A stretch of DNA of 64,000 nt from the NCBI RefSeq assembly GCF_003028855.1, contig NZ_CP028324.1:4588001-4652000 (forward strand), written 5' to 3'. The notes under the pieces are model-generated. The model was given only the letters and a program-made list of their open reading frames with translations. It was not told where the DNA came from and searched no databases. The translations under genes were made by a program, and so were the position numbers. This document shows, piece after piece, positions 53,808 through 63,216 of the stretch. This DNA is from Pseudoduganella armeniaca. Its GTDB lineage: Bacteria > Pseudomonadota > Gammaproteobacteria > Burkholderiales > Burkholderiaceae_D. Each line of letters opens with the position of its first letter. The stretch's first letter is position 1.

Positions 53808-56800
53808 GGATGCAAGGGCGAGGCAGCGGCGTTGTCGTGCGGACGGGCCAGCTGGTGTTCATCGGGGCTGCGCCGGCGCAGCCGGTCCAGCAGGATGTAG
53901 ACGACGGGCGTCGTCAGGAGCGTCAGCAGCTGGCTGGCCACCAGGCCGCCGATGATGGCGATGCCCAGCGGCTGGCGCAGCTCGGAGCCTTCGCCGAAGC
54001 CGATCGCCAGCGGCAGCGCGCCCAGCGCGGCGGCCAGGGTCGTCATCAGGATCGGGCGGAAGCGCAGCAGGCAGGCCTCGCGCACCGCTTCCACGGCGGT
54101 GAGGCCGCGGGCCCGCTCGGCGTCCAGCGCGAAGTCGATGATCAGGATGGCGTTCTTCTTGACGATACCGATCAGGAGGAACACACCGATCAAGGCGATG
54201 ATGGAAAACTCCATGCGGAACAACAGCAGCGCCAGCACGGCGCCGACACCGGCCGAAGGCAACGTCGACAGCACGGTGATTGGGTGCACGAGGCTTTCGT
54301 ACAGGATGCCCAGCACGATGTAGATGACGACGATGGCGGCCAGGATCAGCAAGGGCTGCTGCTGGTTCGATTCCTCCGCCTGCTTGGCCTGGCCCTGGAA
54401 GCTGCCGCGCACATTGTTCGGCATGCCGATGTCGGCTTCGGCCTGCTTGACCGCCTCCTGGGCGTCGCCCAGCGTGTAGCCCTCGGCCAGGTTGAACGAG
54501 ATCGTGGTCGCCAGTTCGCCGTCCTGGTGGTTGACCGAAGTCGGCGTGGCGCTCTCGGCGAAGCCGGCGATGGCTGTCAGCGGCACCATCTGCGTGGCCG
54601 CCGTGCTGAGCGCCGCGCCGGTGGAGATGTCGCGCTGGCCCTGGGCGTTGTTGGCGCCGCTGTTGGCGTTCGTGGTCGTGGTGCTCGTGGCTTTCGCCGG
54701 CACGTACACGTCCCTCAGTGCCTCCGGGCTTTGCGCATATTCCGGCGCCACTTCCATCACGACCTTGTACTGGTTCAGCTCATCGTAGATCGTCGCCACC
54801 TGGCGCTGGCCGAAGGCGTTGTACAGCGCGTTGTCGACGTCCTTTACCGACATGCCCAGGCGCGCCGCCGTCTCCTTGTCGATCGTCACGAAAGTTTCGA
54901 CGCCATTGTCCTGCTGGTCGGTGTCGATGTCCGTCAGCGCGCCCTGCCCCTTCATCGCATCGGCCAGCTTGGTCGCCCACGCCTGCAGGTCGGCGCGGTT
55001 GTCGCTTTTCAGGGTGTACTGGTAGGTGGAGTTGGACGAACGCCCGCCCATGCGCAGGTCCTGCACGGGATTGAGGAACAGCGACACGCCGGTCACTTTC
55101 GCCAGCTGCGGGCGCAGCCGCGCGATCACGGCCTGGCCGGACTCGCTGCGTTCCGACGCCGGCTTCAGGTTGACGAACATGAAGCCACCGCCCGCGCGCG
55201 AGCCGCCCGTGAAGCCGACCACGGTGGCCACGGCCGGGTCACGGCCGATAATGTCCACCAGCTGGCGCAGCTTCTGCTGCATGGCCTGGAACGAAATGCT
55301 CTGGTCGGCGCGCAGGCCGCCGTTCAGCTGGCCCGTGTCCTGCTGCGGGAAGAAGCCTTTGGGGGCCGCCTTGAACAGGTAGACGTTCAACCCGACGACG
55401 AACACCAGGATCAGCATCACCAGCCCGAGGCTGTGCAGCGCCCAGTCCAGCGCATGCTCGTAGACCCTCTGCAGCCACAGGAAGGCGCGCTCGAAGGCGC
55501 GCGCCACGCGGCCGGGCGGCTTGCGCTCGTGCTCCGTCTTGAGCAGCCAGGCGCACATCATCGGCGTGGTGGTAAGGGAAATCACCAGCGAGATCAGCAC
55601 GGCGGCCGACAAGGTGACGGCGAACTCGCGGAACAGCCGCCCTACCTGCCCACCCATGAACAGCAGCGGAATGAACACTGCCACCAGCGACAGGCTGATG
55701 GACAGCACGGTAAAGCCCACCTCGCGCGCGCCCAGCAATGCCGCCTTGAAGCGGTCCATGCCGGCCTCCACGTGCCGCGCCGTGTTCTCCAGCACGACGA
55801 TGGCGTCGTCGACGACGAAGCCGGTCGCCACCGTCAGCGCCATCAGCGACAGGTTGTTGAGCGAGAAGCCCAGCACGTACATGACGCCGAAGGTCCCCAG
55901 CAGCGAGACGACCGTGGCGATGGCCGGGATCACCGTCGCCCGCACGTTGCGCAGGAAGGCGCTGACCACCAGCACCACCAGCACGATGGAGATCACCAGC
56001 GTCAGTTCGATCTCGCGCAGCGACGAGCGGATCGAATTGGTGCTGTCCGACGCCACCGCCAGGCGGATGTCCTGCGGCAGCTGTTGCTGCAGTTGCGGCA
56101 GCAGCGCGCGCACGCTGTCCACCGTCTCGATGACGTTGGCGTCCGGCTGGCGGCGCAGCAGCACGATGACGGCCGGGTCGCCGTTGTACAAGCCCAGCGT
56201 GTTCTTGTTCTCGGCGCCGTCCTCCACGGTCGCGACGTCGCGCAGCCTGATGGCCGCGCCACCGCGCCATGCGACGACGAGGTCGCGGTAGTCGGCGGCG
56301 GCGGGCCGGCCGGGCTGCGCGCCCGGGCCGCTGGCCGGCGCCGAATAGATCTGCAGGCGCCGTTCGTCGCCTTCCAGCGCGCCCTTGGGGCGGTTGGCAT
56401 TGGTGGCCTGGATGGCCGCGCGCACGTCCTCCATCGACACGCCGTAGCGGTTCAGCGCATACGGCAGCAACTCGACCCGCACGGCCGGCAGCGAGCCGCC
56501 GCCGATCTCCACGTCGCCCACGCCCTTCACCTGCGCCAGCTTTTGCTGCACGATGTTCGACACCGCCTCGTAGATCTGGCCCGGCGTGCGGGTGGGCGAC
56601 GTCAGCGCCAGGATGATCACGGGGGCGTCGGACGGATTGGCCTTGCGGTAGGTGGGATTGCTGCGCAAGGTGGACGGCAGGTCGGCGCGCGACGCGTTGA
56701 TCGCCGCCTGGACCTCGCGCGCGGCCGAGTCGATCTTGCGGTTCAGGTCGAACTGCAGGTTGATCCGGGTCGAGCCGCTGGAGGAACTGGACGTCATCTC

Positions 56801-57034
56801 GTTGACGCCGGCGATCACGCCCAGCCGCCGTTCCAGCGGTGTGGCGACGCTGCTGGCCATCGTGTCGGGACTCGCGCCCGGCAGGCTGGCCGAGACGGAA
56901 ATGGCCGGGAAATCCACCTGCGGCAGCGGCGACACGGGCAGCACGAAGAACGCGCCGATGCCGGCCAGCGCCAGGCCGATGGTCAAGAGCACCGTGGCGA
57001 TGGGGCGCCGGACGAACGGTTCGGACAAGTTCAC
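53804..57034 (-). CDS. mdtC: RND multidrug efflux transporter subunit, MdtC-like
   Basis: A 1076-residue RND pump with 12 membrane helices and two large periplasmic loops. Landmarks are FVRRPIATVLLTIGLALAGI, GFVVDDAIVVLENTARHVE with the proton-relay acids, LPSAGVGAVLALLLFRM and LIGIVKKNAILIIDFALDAE. MdtC normally forms a heterotrimer with MdtB. The start is a GTG that overlaps the mdtB stop (GTGA) with GGAG upstream; residues before it would belong to other frames. A Thr/Asn/Ser-rich insertion (KATSTTTTNANSGANNAQGQ) near residue 780 lengthens it relative to E. coli MdtC (1025). Confidence 0.9.
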   Translation of the reverse strand: MNLSEPFVRRPIATVLLTIGLALAGIGAFFVLPVSPLPQVDFPAISVSASLPGASPDTMASSVATPLERRLGVIAGVNEMTSSSSSGSTRINLQFDLNRKIDSAAREVQAAINASRADLPSTLRSNPTYRKANPSDAPVIILALTSPTRTPGQIYEAVSNIVQQKLAQVKGVGDVEIGGGSLPAVRVELLPYALNRYGVSMEDVRAAIQATNANRPKGALEGDERRLQIYSAPASGPGAQPGRPAAADYRDLVVAWRGGAAIRLRDVATVEDGAENKNTLGLYNGDPAVIVLLRRQPDANVIETVDSVRALLPQLQQQLPQDIRLAVASDSTNSIRSSLREIELTLVISIVLVVLVVSAFLRNVRATVIPAIATVVSLLGTFGVMYVLGFSLNNLSLMALTVATGFVVDDAIVVLENTARHVEAGMDRFKAALLGAREVGFTVLSISLSLVAVFIPLLFMGGQVGRLFREFAVTLSAAVLISLVISLTTTPMMCAWLLKTEHERKPPGRVARAFERAFLWLQRVYEHALDWALHSLGLVMLILVFVVGLNVYLFKAAPKGFFPQQDTGQLNGGLRADQSISFQAMQQKLRQLVDIIGRDPAVATVVGFTGGSRAGGGFMFVNLKPASERSESGQAVIARLRPQLAKVTGVSLFLNPVQDLRMGGRSSNSTYQYTLKSDNRADLQAWATKLADAMKGQGALTDIDTDQQDNGVETFVTIDKETAARLGMSVKDVDNALYNAFGQRQVATIYDELNQYKVVMEVAPEYAQSPEALRDVYVPAKATSTTTTNANSGANNAQGQRDISTGAALSTAATQMVPLTAIAGFAESATPTSVNHQDGELATTISFNLAEGYTLGDAQEAVKQAEADIGMPNNVRGSFQGQAKQAEESNQQQPLLILAAIVVIYIVLGILYESLVHPITVLSTLPSAGVGAVLALLLFRMEFSIIALIGVFLLIGIVKKNAILIIDFALDAERARGLTAVEAVREACLLRFRPILMTTLAAALGALPLAIGFGEGSELRQPLGIAIIGGLVASQLLTLLTTPVVYILLDRLRRRSPDEHQLARPHDNAAASPLHP

Positions 57035-60000
57035 GCCGTCACTCCGTCGGCATCGCGGCGGCGGCCGAAGCGGCGACCGAGCCGGTCGAACGCCAGGTAG
57101 ATCACCGGCGTGGTGTACAGGGTCAGCACCTGGCTGACGATCAGGCCGCCGAAGATGGCCAGGCCGAGCGGCCGGCGCAGCTCGGCGCCCTCGCCCCAGC
57201 CCAGCATCAGCGGCACGGCGGCGAACAGCGCCGCCAGGGTCGTCATCAGGATCGGGCGGAAGCGCAGCAGCGCGGCCTGGTGGATCGCTTCCCGCGGTGG
57301 CCGGCCTTCCTCGCGTTCGGCTTCGATGGCGAAGTCGATCATCATGATGGCGTTCTTCTTGACGATGCCGATCAGGAGGATGATGCCGATGATGCCGATC
57401 ACGCCCAGGTCCTGGCCCGTGACCATCAGCGCCAGCAGCGCGCCGACACCGGCCGACGGCAAGGTCGAGAGGATCGTCAGCGGGTGGATATAGCTCTCGT
57501 ACAGCACGCCCAGCACGATGTAGACGCAGACGACGGCGGCCAGGATCAGCCACAGCTGGTTGGTCAGCGAGGCCTGGTAGGCACCGGCGGCGCCGAGGAA
57601 CGTCAAGGTGACGGAGCCGGGCAGCCCGATTTCCTCGGCGGCGGCGCGGATCTCGTCCACCGCGCGGCCCAGCGAGACGCCCGGCGCCGTGTCGAAGCCC
57701 AGGGTGGTGGCCGGATACTGCGCCACGTGCGTGATCTGCAGCGGCGCCGGCTTCTCGACGATCGTCGCCACGGCCGACAGCGGTGTCGGCTTGCCGCTGC
57801 CGGTGCGGATCTGCAGGTCGCCCAGCGCGTCCGGCGTGGTCAGGCTGCCGGGTGCCGCCTCCAGGATCACGCGGTACTGGTTGGTTTCGGTGAAGATGGT
57901 CGAGACGATGCGCTGGCCGAAGGCGCTGTACAGCGCGTCGTCGATGGCGGCTGCCGTGACGGACAGGCGCGAGGCCGTATCGCGGTCGATGTTGACGTAG
58001 GCTGCGGCGCCGGTGGCGCCGGCGTCGGACGTGACGTTGCGCAGTTGCGCCTTGCGCGCCATCGCGGCGCTCAGCTTGCCGGCCCATTCGGTGACGGTGG
58101 CGGTGTCGGCGCCTTCCAGCGACACGCGATACTGGGTCGGCCCGGTTTCCGCGTCGATGGTCAGGTCCTGGGTCGGCTGCAGGTAGATCGTCACGCCCGC
58201 CACGTCCGCCACGCGCAAGCGCAGGCGCTCCATGGTTTCAGCCTGGTCGCCGCGGTCGCGCTTCAAGTTGATCAGCATGCGGCCCGTGTGCAGCATCGTG
58301 TTGTTGGCCGCGTCCACGCCGGCGAAGGAGCTGATCGACTCGACGGCCGGATCGGCCAGGATGGCCTCGGCGGCCTGCAACTGGAGGTCGGCCATGCGAC
58401 GGTACGACACCGCCTGCGCCGTCTCGATGCGGGCCTGCAGCTGGCCCGTGTCCTGGGTCGGGAACAGACCTTTCGGGATCAGCATATATAACAGCACCGT
58501 CAGCAGCAGCGTGCCAAGCGCCACCAGCAAGGTCAGGCCCTGGCGCGCCAGCACCCATTGCAGCGAACGGTCGTAGCGCAGGATGACGGTGTCGAAAAAG
58601 CGCTGCACGCGCGCGCCGAAGCTGTTCGGGTCGTCGTCCTTGTGGCTGGTCAGCCAGCGTCCCGCCATCATCGGCACCAGGGTCAGCGAGACGACCGCGG
58701 AGATCAGGATCGTGATCGACAAGGTGATGGCGAACTCGCGGAACAGCCGGCCCACCACGTCGCCCATGAACAGCAGCGGGATCAGCACGGCGATCAGCGA
58801 CACGGTCAGCGAGATGATGGTAAAGCCGATCTGCTTGGCTCCTTTCAACGCCGCCGCCATCGGCGTCTCGCCTTCCTCGATGTAGCGGGCGATGTTCTCG
58901 ATCATGACGATGGCGTCGTCGACGACGAAGCCGGTGGCGATGGTCAGCGCCATCAGCGACAGGTTGTTCAGGCTGTAGCCCAGCAGGTACATCACGCCGC
59001 AGGTGCCGATCAGCGAGATCGGCACGGCCAGGCTGGCGATCACGGTGGCGCGCACGCTGTGCAGGAACAGGAAGATGACGAGGACCACCAGCACGACGGC
59101 CAGCAGCAGCTCGATCTCCACGTGTTCGACCGAGGCGCGGATGCCGGTGGTGCGGTCGCTCAGCACGTCCAGCCGCATCGCCGTCGGCAGGCCGGCCTGC
59201 AGTTCCGGCAGGCGCGCCTTGATCGCATCGACCGTGGCGATGACGTTGGCGCCGGGCTGGCGCTGCACGTTCAGGATGATGGCCGGCTTCAGGTTGGCCC
59301 AGGCGCCCAGCCGCACGTTCTCGGCGCTGTCGACGACGTTGGCCACCTCCGCCAGGCGCACCGGCGCGCCGTTGCGGTAGGCGACGATCAGGTTCCTGTA
59401 GTCGTTGGCGGTGAGCAGCTGGTCGTTGGCGTTGATCGTGAACGAGCGGGTGGGACCGTCGAACGAGCCCTTGGCGCTGTTGGCGTTGGCGTTCGAGATC
59501 GCCGTGCGCAGCGTATCGAGCCCGAGGCCCTGGCTGGCCAGCGCCAGCGTGTCGGCCTGGATGCGCACGGCCGGGCGCTGGCCGCCCGACAAGGTCACCA
59601 GGCCGACACCCGTCACCTGGCTGATCTTCAGCGCCAGCCGGGTGTTGACGATGTTCTGCACCTCCGTCAGCGGCATCGTGTCGGACGTGATGGCCAAGGT
59701 CAGCACGGGCGCGTCGGCCGGGTTGACCTTGGCGTAGACCGGCGGCGCCGGCAGGTCGGTCGGCAGCAGCGAACCGCCCGCGTTGATCGCCGCCTGCACT
59801 TCCTGCTCGGCCACGTCGAGCGTCTGGCCCAGGCCGAACTGCAGGGTGATGATGGAAACACCGGCCGCGCTGGTGGAACTCATGCGCGTAAGGCCCGACA
59901 TCTGGCCGAACTGGCGCTCCAGCGGCGCCGTCACCGTCTGGCCCATCACCTCGGGGCTGGCGCCCGGGTACAGGGTCTGCACCTGGATCGTCGGGAAGTC

Positions 60001-60120
60001 GACCTGCGGCAGCGCGGAGAGCGGCAGGAACCTGAAGCCCACCAGGCCGGCCAGCACGATCGCCAGCATCAGCAGCGCCGTGGCGACGGGGCGCTGGATG
60101 AACGGTGCCGATGGACTCAT
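57031..60120 (-). CDS. mdtB: RND multidrug efflux transporter subunit, MdtB-like
   Basis: A 1029-residue RND pump. Landmarks are FIQRPVATALLMLAIVLAGL at the N-terminus, YPGASPEVMGQTVTAPLERQ in the first porter loop, ATGFVVDDAIVMIENIARYI, and LIGIVKKNAIMMIDFAIEAE. The MdtB-type opening and position before mdtC fit the BC heteromeric pump. The start overlaps mdtA (ATGA) and the stop overlaps mdtC. It provides drug/proton antiport at the inner membrane. Confidence 0.92.
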   Translation of the reverse strand: MSPSAPFIQRPVATALLMLAIVLAGLVGFRFLPLSALPQVDFPTIQVQTLYPGASPEVMGQTVTAPLERQFGQMSGLTRMSSTSAAGVSIITLQFGLGQTLDVAEQEVQAAINAGGSLLPTDLPAPPVYAKVNPADAPVLTLAITSDTMPLTEVQNIVNTRLALKISQVTGVGLVTLSGGQRPAVRIQADTLALASQGLGLDTLRTAISNANANSAKGSFDGPTRSFTINANDQLLTANDYRNLIVAYRNGAPVRLAEVANVVDSAENVRLGAWANLKPAIILNVQRQPGANVIATVDAIKARLPELQAGLPTAMRLDVLSDRTTGIRASVEHVEIELLLAVVLVVLVIFLFLHSVRATVIASLAVPISLIGTCGVMYLLGYSLNNLSLMALTIATGFVVDDAIVMIENIARYIEEGETPMAAALKGAKQIGFTIISLTVSLIAVLIPLLFMGDVVGRLFREFAITLSITILISAVVSLTLVPMMAGRWLTSHKDDDPNSFGARVQRFFDTVILRYDRSLQWVLARQGLTLLVALGTLLLTVLLYMLIPKGLFPTQDTGQLQARIETAQAVSYRRMADLQLQAAEAILADPAVESISSFAGVDAANNTMLHTGRMLINLKRDRGDQAETMERLRLRVADVAGVTIYLQPTQDLTIDAETGPTQYRVSLEGADTATVTEWAGKLSAAMARKAQLRNVTSDAGATGAAAYVNIDRDTASRLSVTAAAIDDALYSAFGQRIVSTIFTETNQYRVILEAAPGSLTTPDALGDLQIRTGSGKPTPLSAVATIVEKPAPLQITHVAQYPATTLGFDTAPGVSLGRAVDEIRAAAEEIGLPGSVTLTFLGAAGAYQASLTNQLWLILAAVVCVYIVLGVLYESYIHPLTILSTLPSAGVGALLALMVTGQDLGVIGIIGIILLIGIVKKNAIMMIDFAIEAEREEGRPPREAIHQAALLRFRPILMTTLAALFAAVPLMLGWGEGAELRRPLGLAIFGGLIVSQVLTLYTTPVIYLAFDRLGRRFGRRRDADGVTA

Positions 60121-61628
60121 CGCGGATTGCCCTGCGGCTGTGGCGAAGTACCTACTCCCTTGGCGGTGCTGGTGCCGTCGGCGGCGCTGCCCTGGCCGCC
60201 GCGCCCGTCGCTGCGCCCGCCGCCTTCCGGCATCGAGCGCTCGCGCGTGGCGGCCTGGTCGTCGGTACGGTGCGGCCGCATGTTGGCGGCGTCGCGGGCC
60301 ACGGGACCTGGCGCCACGTCCGGCGTGCCGGCCGGCGCGGTGCCCGCGTGCTCGCGCTGGCCGCCCTTGCCTTGCGCGCGCCGCCCGCCGTTCGGCTTGT
60401 CGCCCGGCAGCGTGACCTTGGCGCCATCCTTCAGGCGGTCGGCGCCTTCGGTGATGACCTTCTCACCGGCCTTCAGCCCGGACACGATCTGCACCTTCTC
60501 CACCGTGGCCTGGCCGCGCTTGACGGGTCGCAGCGACACGGTGCGGTCGCCGTTGAGCACGTAGACGTAGTCGCCGCTGCTGCCGTGGCGCAGCGCGGTG
60601 ACCGGCACCATCACCGCATCGCGGATCTTGCGCAGCTCCAGGCGCACGTTCACGAACTGCATGGGGAACAAGGTCATCTTGCTGTTGTCGAAACGGGCCT
60701 TGGCCATCACGGTACCGGTCTGCGTGTCGACCTGGTTGTCCAGCGCGGCGAAACGGCCCTCGTCCAGTACCTCGGTGCGGGTGCGGTCGTAGGCCACGGC
60801 CGGCAGCGCCGCGCCCGTGTTGGCGCGGCTCATGATGTCCGGCACGCTGTCCTGCGGGATGGCGAACTCCACGTCGATCGGCGACTGCTGCGTGATGACG
60901 GCGATGCCGGTGGCATCGCCCGAATTGACCAGGTTGCCCACGTCGACCACGCGCAGGCCGACGCGGCCCGTGATGGGCGCCACCACCTTGGTGTAGCCCA
61001 GGTTCAGCCGCGCCGTGCCCTCGGCCGCGCGGTCCGTCATGACGGTGCCCTGCAACTGCTTGACCAGGGCGGCCTGGGTATCGACTTCCTGGCGCGCGAT
61101 CGAATCCTGCGCCAGCAAGGTGCGGTAGCGCTCCAGCGTGAGGCGGGCGTTTTCCAGCTGCGCCTCGTCGCGCTGGCGCTGGCCGGTGGCCTGCAGCAGC
61201 GCCATCTCGAACTGGCGCGGGTCGATCTGCGCCAGCACCTGGCCGGCCTTGACCAGCTGGCCCTCCTTGAACAGCACCTTCTGCAGGATGCCGGAAACCT
61301 GCGGCCGCACGGTCGTCGTGGCGGCGGCGGTGACGGTGCCCAGTGCGTCCAGCGTGACGGGCAGGTCGGCCAGTTCCGCCGTGGCCACGCCGACCGTGGT
61401 GGCGGGACCGCCGCGGCGGCCACCCGGGCCGCCTGGTCCACCTGGACCACCGGGGCCACCCGGGCCGGCCATGGCGCCGGCGCCCTGTGCGGGCGGACGG
61501 TGGGTCAAGTGCCAGGCCAGCCAGCCCAGGCCCACCATCGCCAGGACGGCAATGACGGTGCCGACGATGCGGGCGCGGCGGCTGCGGCGGGGTTGCGCGG
61601 GAGGGTTCGAGGGCGCTGCTGGCGTCAT
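60117..61628 (-). CDS. mdtA: RND efflux membrane-fusion protein, MdtA-like
   Basis: A 503-residue adaptor: one N-terminal membrane helix (RIVGTVIAVLAMVGLGWLAW), a GGP-repeat linker (GPGGPGGPGGPGGPGG), a lipoyl/barrel-sandwich region (TVRPQVSGILQKVLFKEGQL), a helical hairpin (LENARLTLERYRTLLAQDSI) and beta-barrel domains. It bridges the RND pump and the outer-membrane channel. The C-terminal 95 residues are a low-complexity Gly/Arg/Asp tail not found in E. coli MdtA. The ATG follows AAGGA; an upstream in-frame start would add 62 unlikely residues. No baeSR regulator is nearby. Confidence 0.9.
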   Translation of the reverse strand: MTPAAPSNPPAQPRRSRRARIVGTVIAVLAMVGLGWLAWHLTHRPPAQGAGAMAGPGGPGGPGGPGGPGGRRGGPATTVGVATAELADLPVTLDALGTVTAAATTTVRPQVSGILQKVLFKEGQLVKAGQVLAQIDPRQFEMALLQATGQRQRDEAQLENARLTLERYRTLLAQDSIARQEVDTQAALVKQLQGTVMTDRAAEGTARLNLGYTKVVAPITGRVGLRVVDVGNLVNSGDATGIAVITQQSPIDVEFAIPQDSVPDIMSRANTGAALPAVAYDRTRTEVLDEGRFAALDNQVDTQTGTVMAKARFDNSKMTLFPMQFVNVRLELRKIRDAVMVPVTALRHGSSGDYVYVLNGDRTVSLRPVKRGQATVEKVQIVSGLKAGEKVITEGADRLKDGAKVTLPGDKPNGGRRAQGKGGQREHAGTAPAGTPDVAPGPVARDAANMRPHRTDDQAATRERSMPEGGGRSDGRGGQGSAADGTSTAKGVGTSPQPQGNPR

Positions 61629-61671
61629 CGTGGAAGTCCTTGTTTTTGCTGTGAACAGCGGTATGCGTATG

Positions 61672-61682
61672 GTCGAATCGAC
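61672..61682. promoter_or_regulatory. Palindrome GTCGA-A-TCGAC upstream of mdtA
   Basis: A perfect five-base dyad with a single central base, 44 bases upstream of the mdtA start codon. It is a candidate operator for a repressor or activator of the efflux operon; no regulator gene is adjacent. Confidence 0.35.
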
Positions 61683-61740
61683 TCTATCACAGCAGATTCC
61701 GCGCTTCGGACGGCTTTGCTTACATTTACAGATTGGAAAC

Positions 61741-61842
61741 AGTACGTTACCGGGAGATCGCTGCCGACGGACGCGCCGCGCGCCAGTGGCGGCGCGGCCG
61801 GGCGCGCCCTCCACGGCCGTTGCGGCTGTCGAAGTACGTTAC
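61741..61842. repeat. Direct repeats AGTACGTTAC in the mdtA/glf intergenic region
   Basis: AGTACGTTAC occurs at 61741-61750 and 61833-61842, 92 bases apart, within the 433-base space 61629-62061 between divergent mdtA and glf. The rest of that space holds the mdtA palindrome, a lower-GC stretch next to glf (61900-62060) and no gene. Confidence 0.4.
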
Positions 61843-62061
61843 AAAGCCGCTACAAAAATCCCGCGCACGATTGCGCGCGTGGTCGAGTGCGGCATTATCG
61901 GATTGACCATGGAATCGGGATTTTTCTTGTGGTCTACAGTGCAACGCTTTTTTTGTGTGCGTGCTAATCTGACCACATCCTGCTGCCCAGTTCCAGCCTC
62001 GGTCGCAACCTGGGAAGCGCCCTATTAATCCGTTCCACAAAACTACAAAAGAGCAAACGAG

Positions 62062-63216
62062 ATGAGCAAGCAAATCGCAATTATCGGCGCCGGTTTCTCG
62101 GGTGCGGTTATCGCGCACCAACTCGCCAAGGCAGGCTACAAGGTTGAAGTGTTCGAATCGCGGTCCCACGTCGCCGGCAATTGCCATTCCCAGCGCGACG
62201 CGGAAACGAACGTGATGGTGCACGTGTACGGCCCGCATATCTTCCACACCGATAACGAGCGCGTGTGGCAATTCATCAATGGCTTCGGCGAATTCAAGCC
62301 ATTTACCAATCGCGTCAAGGCGATCACGAACAACCGCGTGTTTACCTTGCCAATCAACCTGCTGACGATCAACCAGTTCTTCGGCAAGACCTTCCGTCCC
62401 GCCGAGGCGCAGCAATTCCTGGCGTCGCTGGGCGACAAGACGATCGAAAACCCGGTCACGTTCGAGGACCAGGCGCTGCGTTTCGTCGGCCGCGAACTGT
62501 ACGAGGCATTCTTCAAGACGTACACGGTCAAGCAATGGGGCATGCAGCCGAGCGAACTGCCGGCCAGCATCCTGAAACGCCTGCCGGTGCGCTTCAATTA
62601 CGACGACAATTATTTCAGCCACAAATACCAGGGCATGCCGGCCAACGGCTACACTGAAATCGTCGAGAAAATGCTGGCGGGCGACGGCATTACCGTGCAT
62701 TTGAATACGGCGTTCGATCCGGCCATGAAGGGCGATTATGCCCACGTGTTCTACAGCGGCCCGATCGACAAATGGTTCGGCCACCAGGAAGGCCGCCTGC
62801 CGTACCGCACGCTCGACTTCGAGGTGCTGCGCGAACAGGGCGACTACCAGGGCAATGCCGTCATCAATTACTGCGACAACTCGCAGCGCTATACCCGCAT
62901 CACCGAGCACAAGCATTTCTCGCCGTGGGAACAGCATGAAGGCACCGTCTGCTATTTCGAATACAGCCGCCAGTGCGAACAGGACGACACGCCGTATTAC
63001 CCGATCCGCATGGCGCGCGACAAGCTGCAGCTGGAAAAATACCTGAACATCGCGCAGAACGAAAGCAACGTGACGTTCGTGGGCCGGCTCGGCACCTACC
63101 GCTACCTGGACATGGACGTGACCATCGACGAAGCACTGAAGGCCGCGGACAAGTTCCTCGAGTGCGCCAGCAACAAGACGCCGATGCCGGCGTTCGTCGT
63201 CAACCCGCTGGGCTGA
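62062..63216 (+). CDS. glf: UDP-galactopyranose mutase
   Basis: A 384-residue flavoenzyme that interconverts UDP-galactopyranose and UDP-galactofuranose, the donor for galactofuranose in surface polysaccharides. FAD binding is by AIIGAGFSGAVIAHQLAKAG; the active-site segments HVYGPHIFHTDNERVWQF, FTLPINLLTINQFF, YTVKQWG and FVGRLGTYRYLDMD are those of bacterial Glf. GC is lower than average. It stands alone: no glycosyltransferase or polysaccharide gene adjoins it. Its 3' end overlaps the convergent histidine kinase gene by 17 bases. Confidence 0.95.
   Translation: MSKQIAIIGAGFSGAVIAHQLAKAGYKVEVFESRSHVAGNCHSQRDAETNVMVHVYGPHIFHTDNERVWQFINGFGEFKPFTNRVKAITNNRVFTLPINLLTINQFFGKTFRPAEAQQFLASLGDKTIENPVTFEDQALRFVGRELYEAFFKTYTVKQWGMQPSELPASILKRLPVRFNYDDNYFSHKYQGMPANGYTEIVEKMLAGDGITVHLNTAFDPAMKGDYAHVFYSGPIDKWFGHQEGRLPYRTLDFEVLREQGDYQGNAVINYCDNSQRYTRITEHKHFSPWEQHEGTVCYFEYSRQCEQDDTPYYPIRMARDKLQLEKYLNIAQNESNVTFVGRLGTYRYLDMDVTIDEALKAADKFLECASNKTPMPAFVVNPLG

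Noticed and set aside
53810..57100. A 1096-codon open frame antisense to mdtC
   Set aside because: Its translation is Gln/His/Arg/Gly-rich with no domain, and the opposite strand encodes a complete RND pump. Long antisense frames are expected at this GC content.
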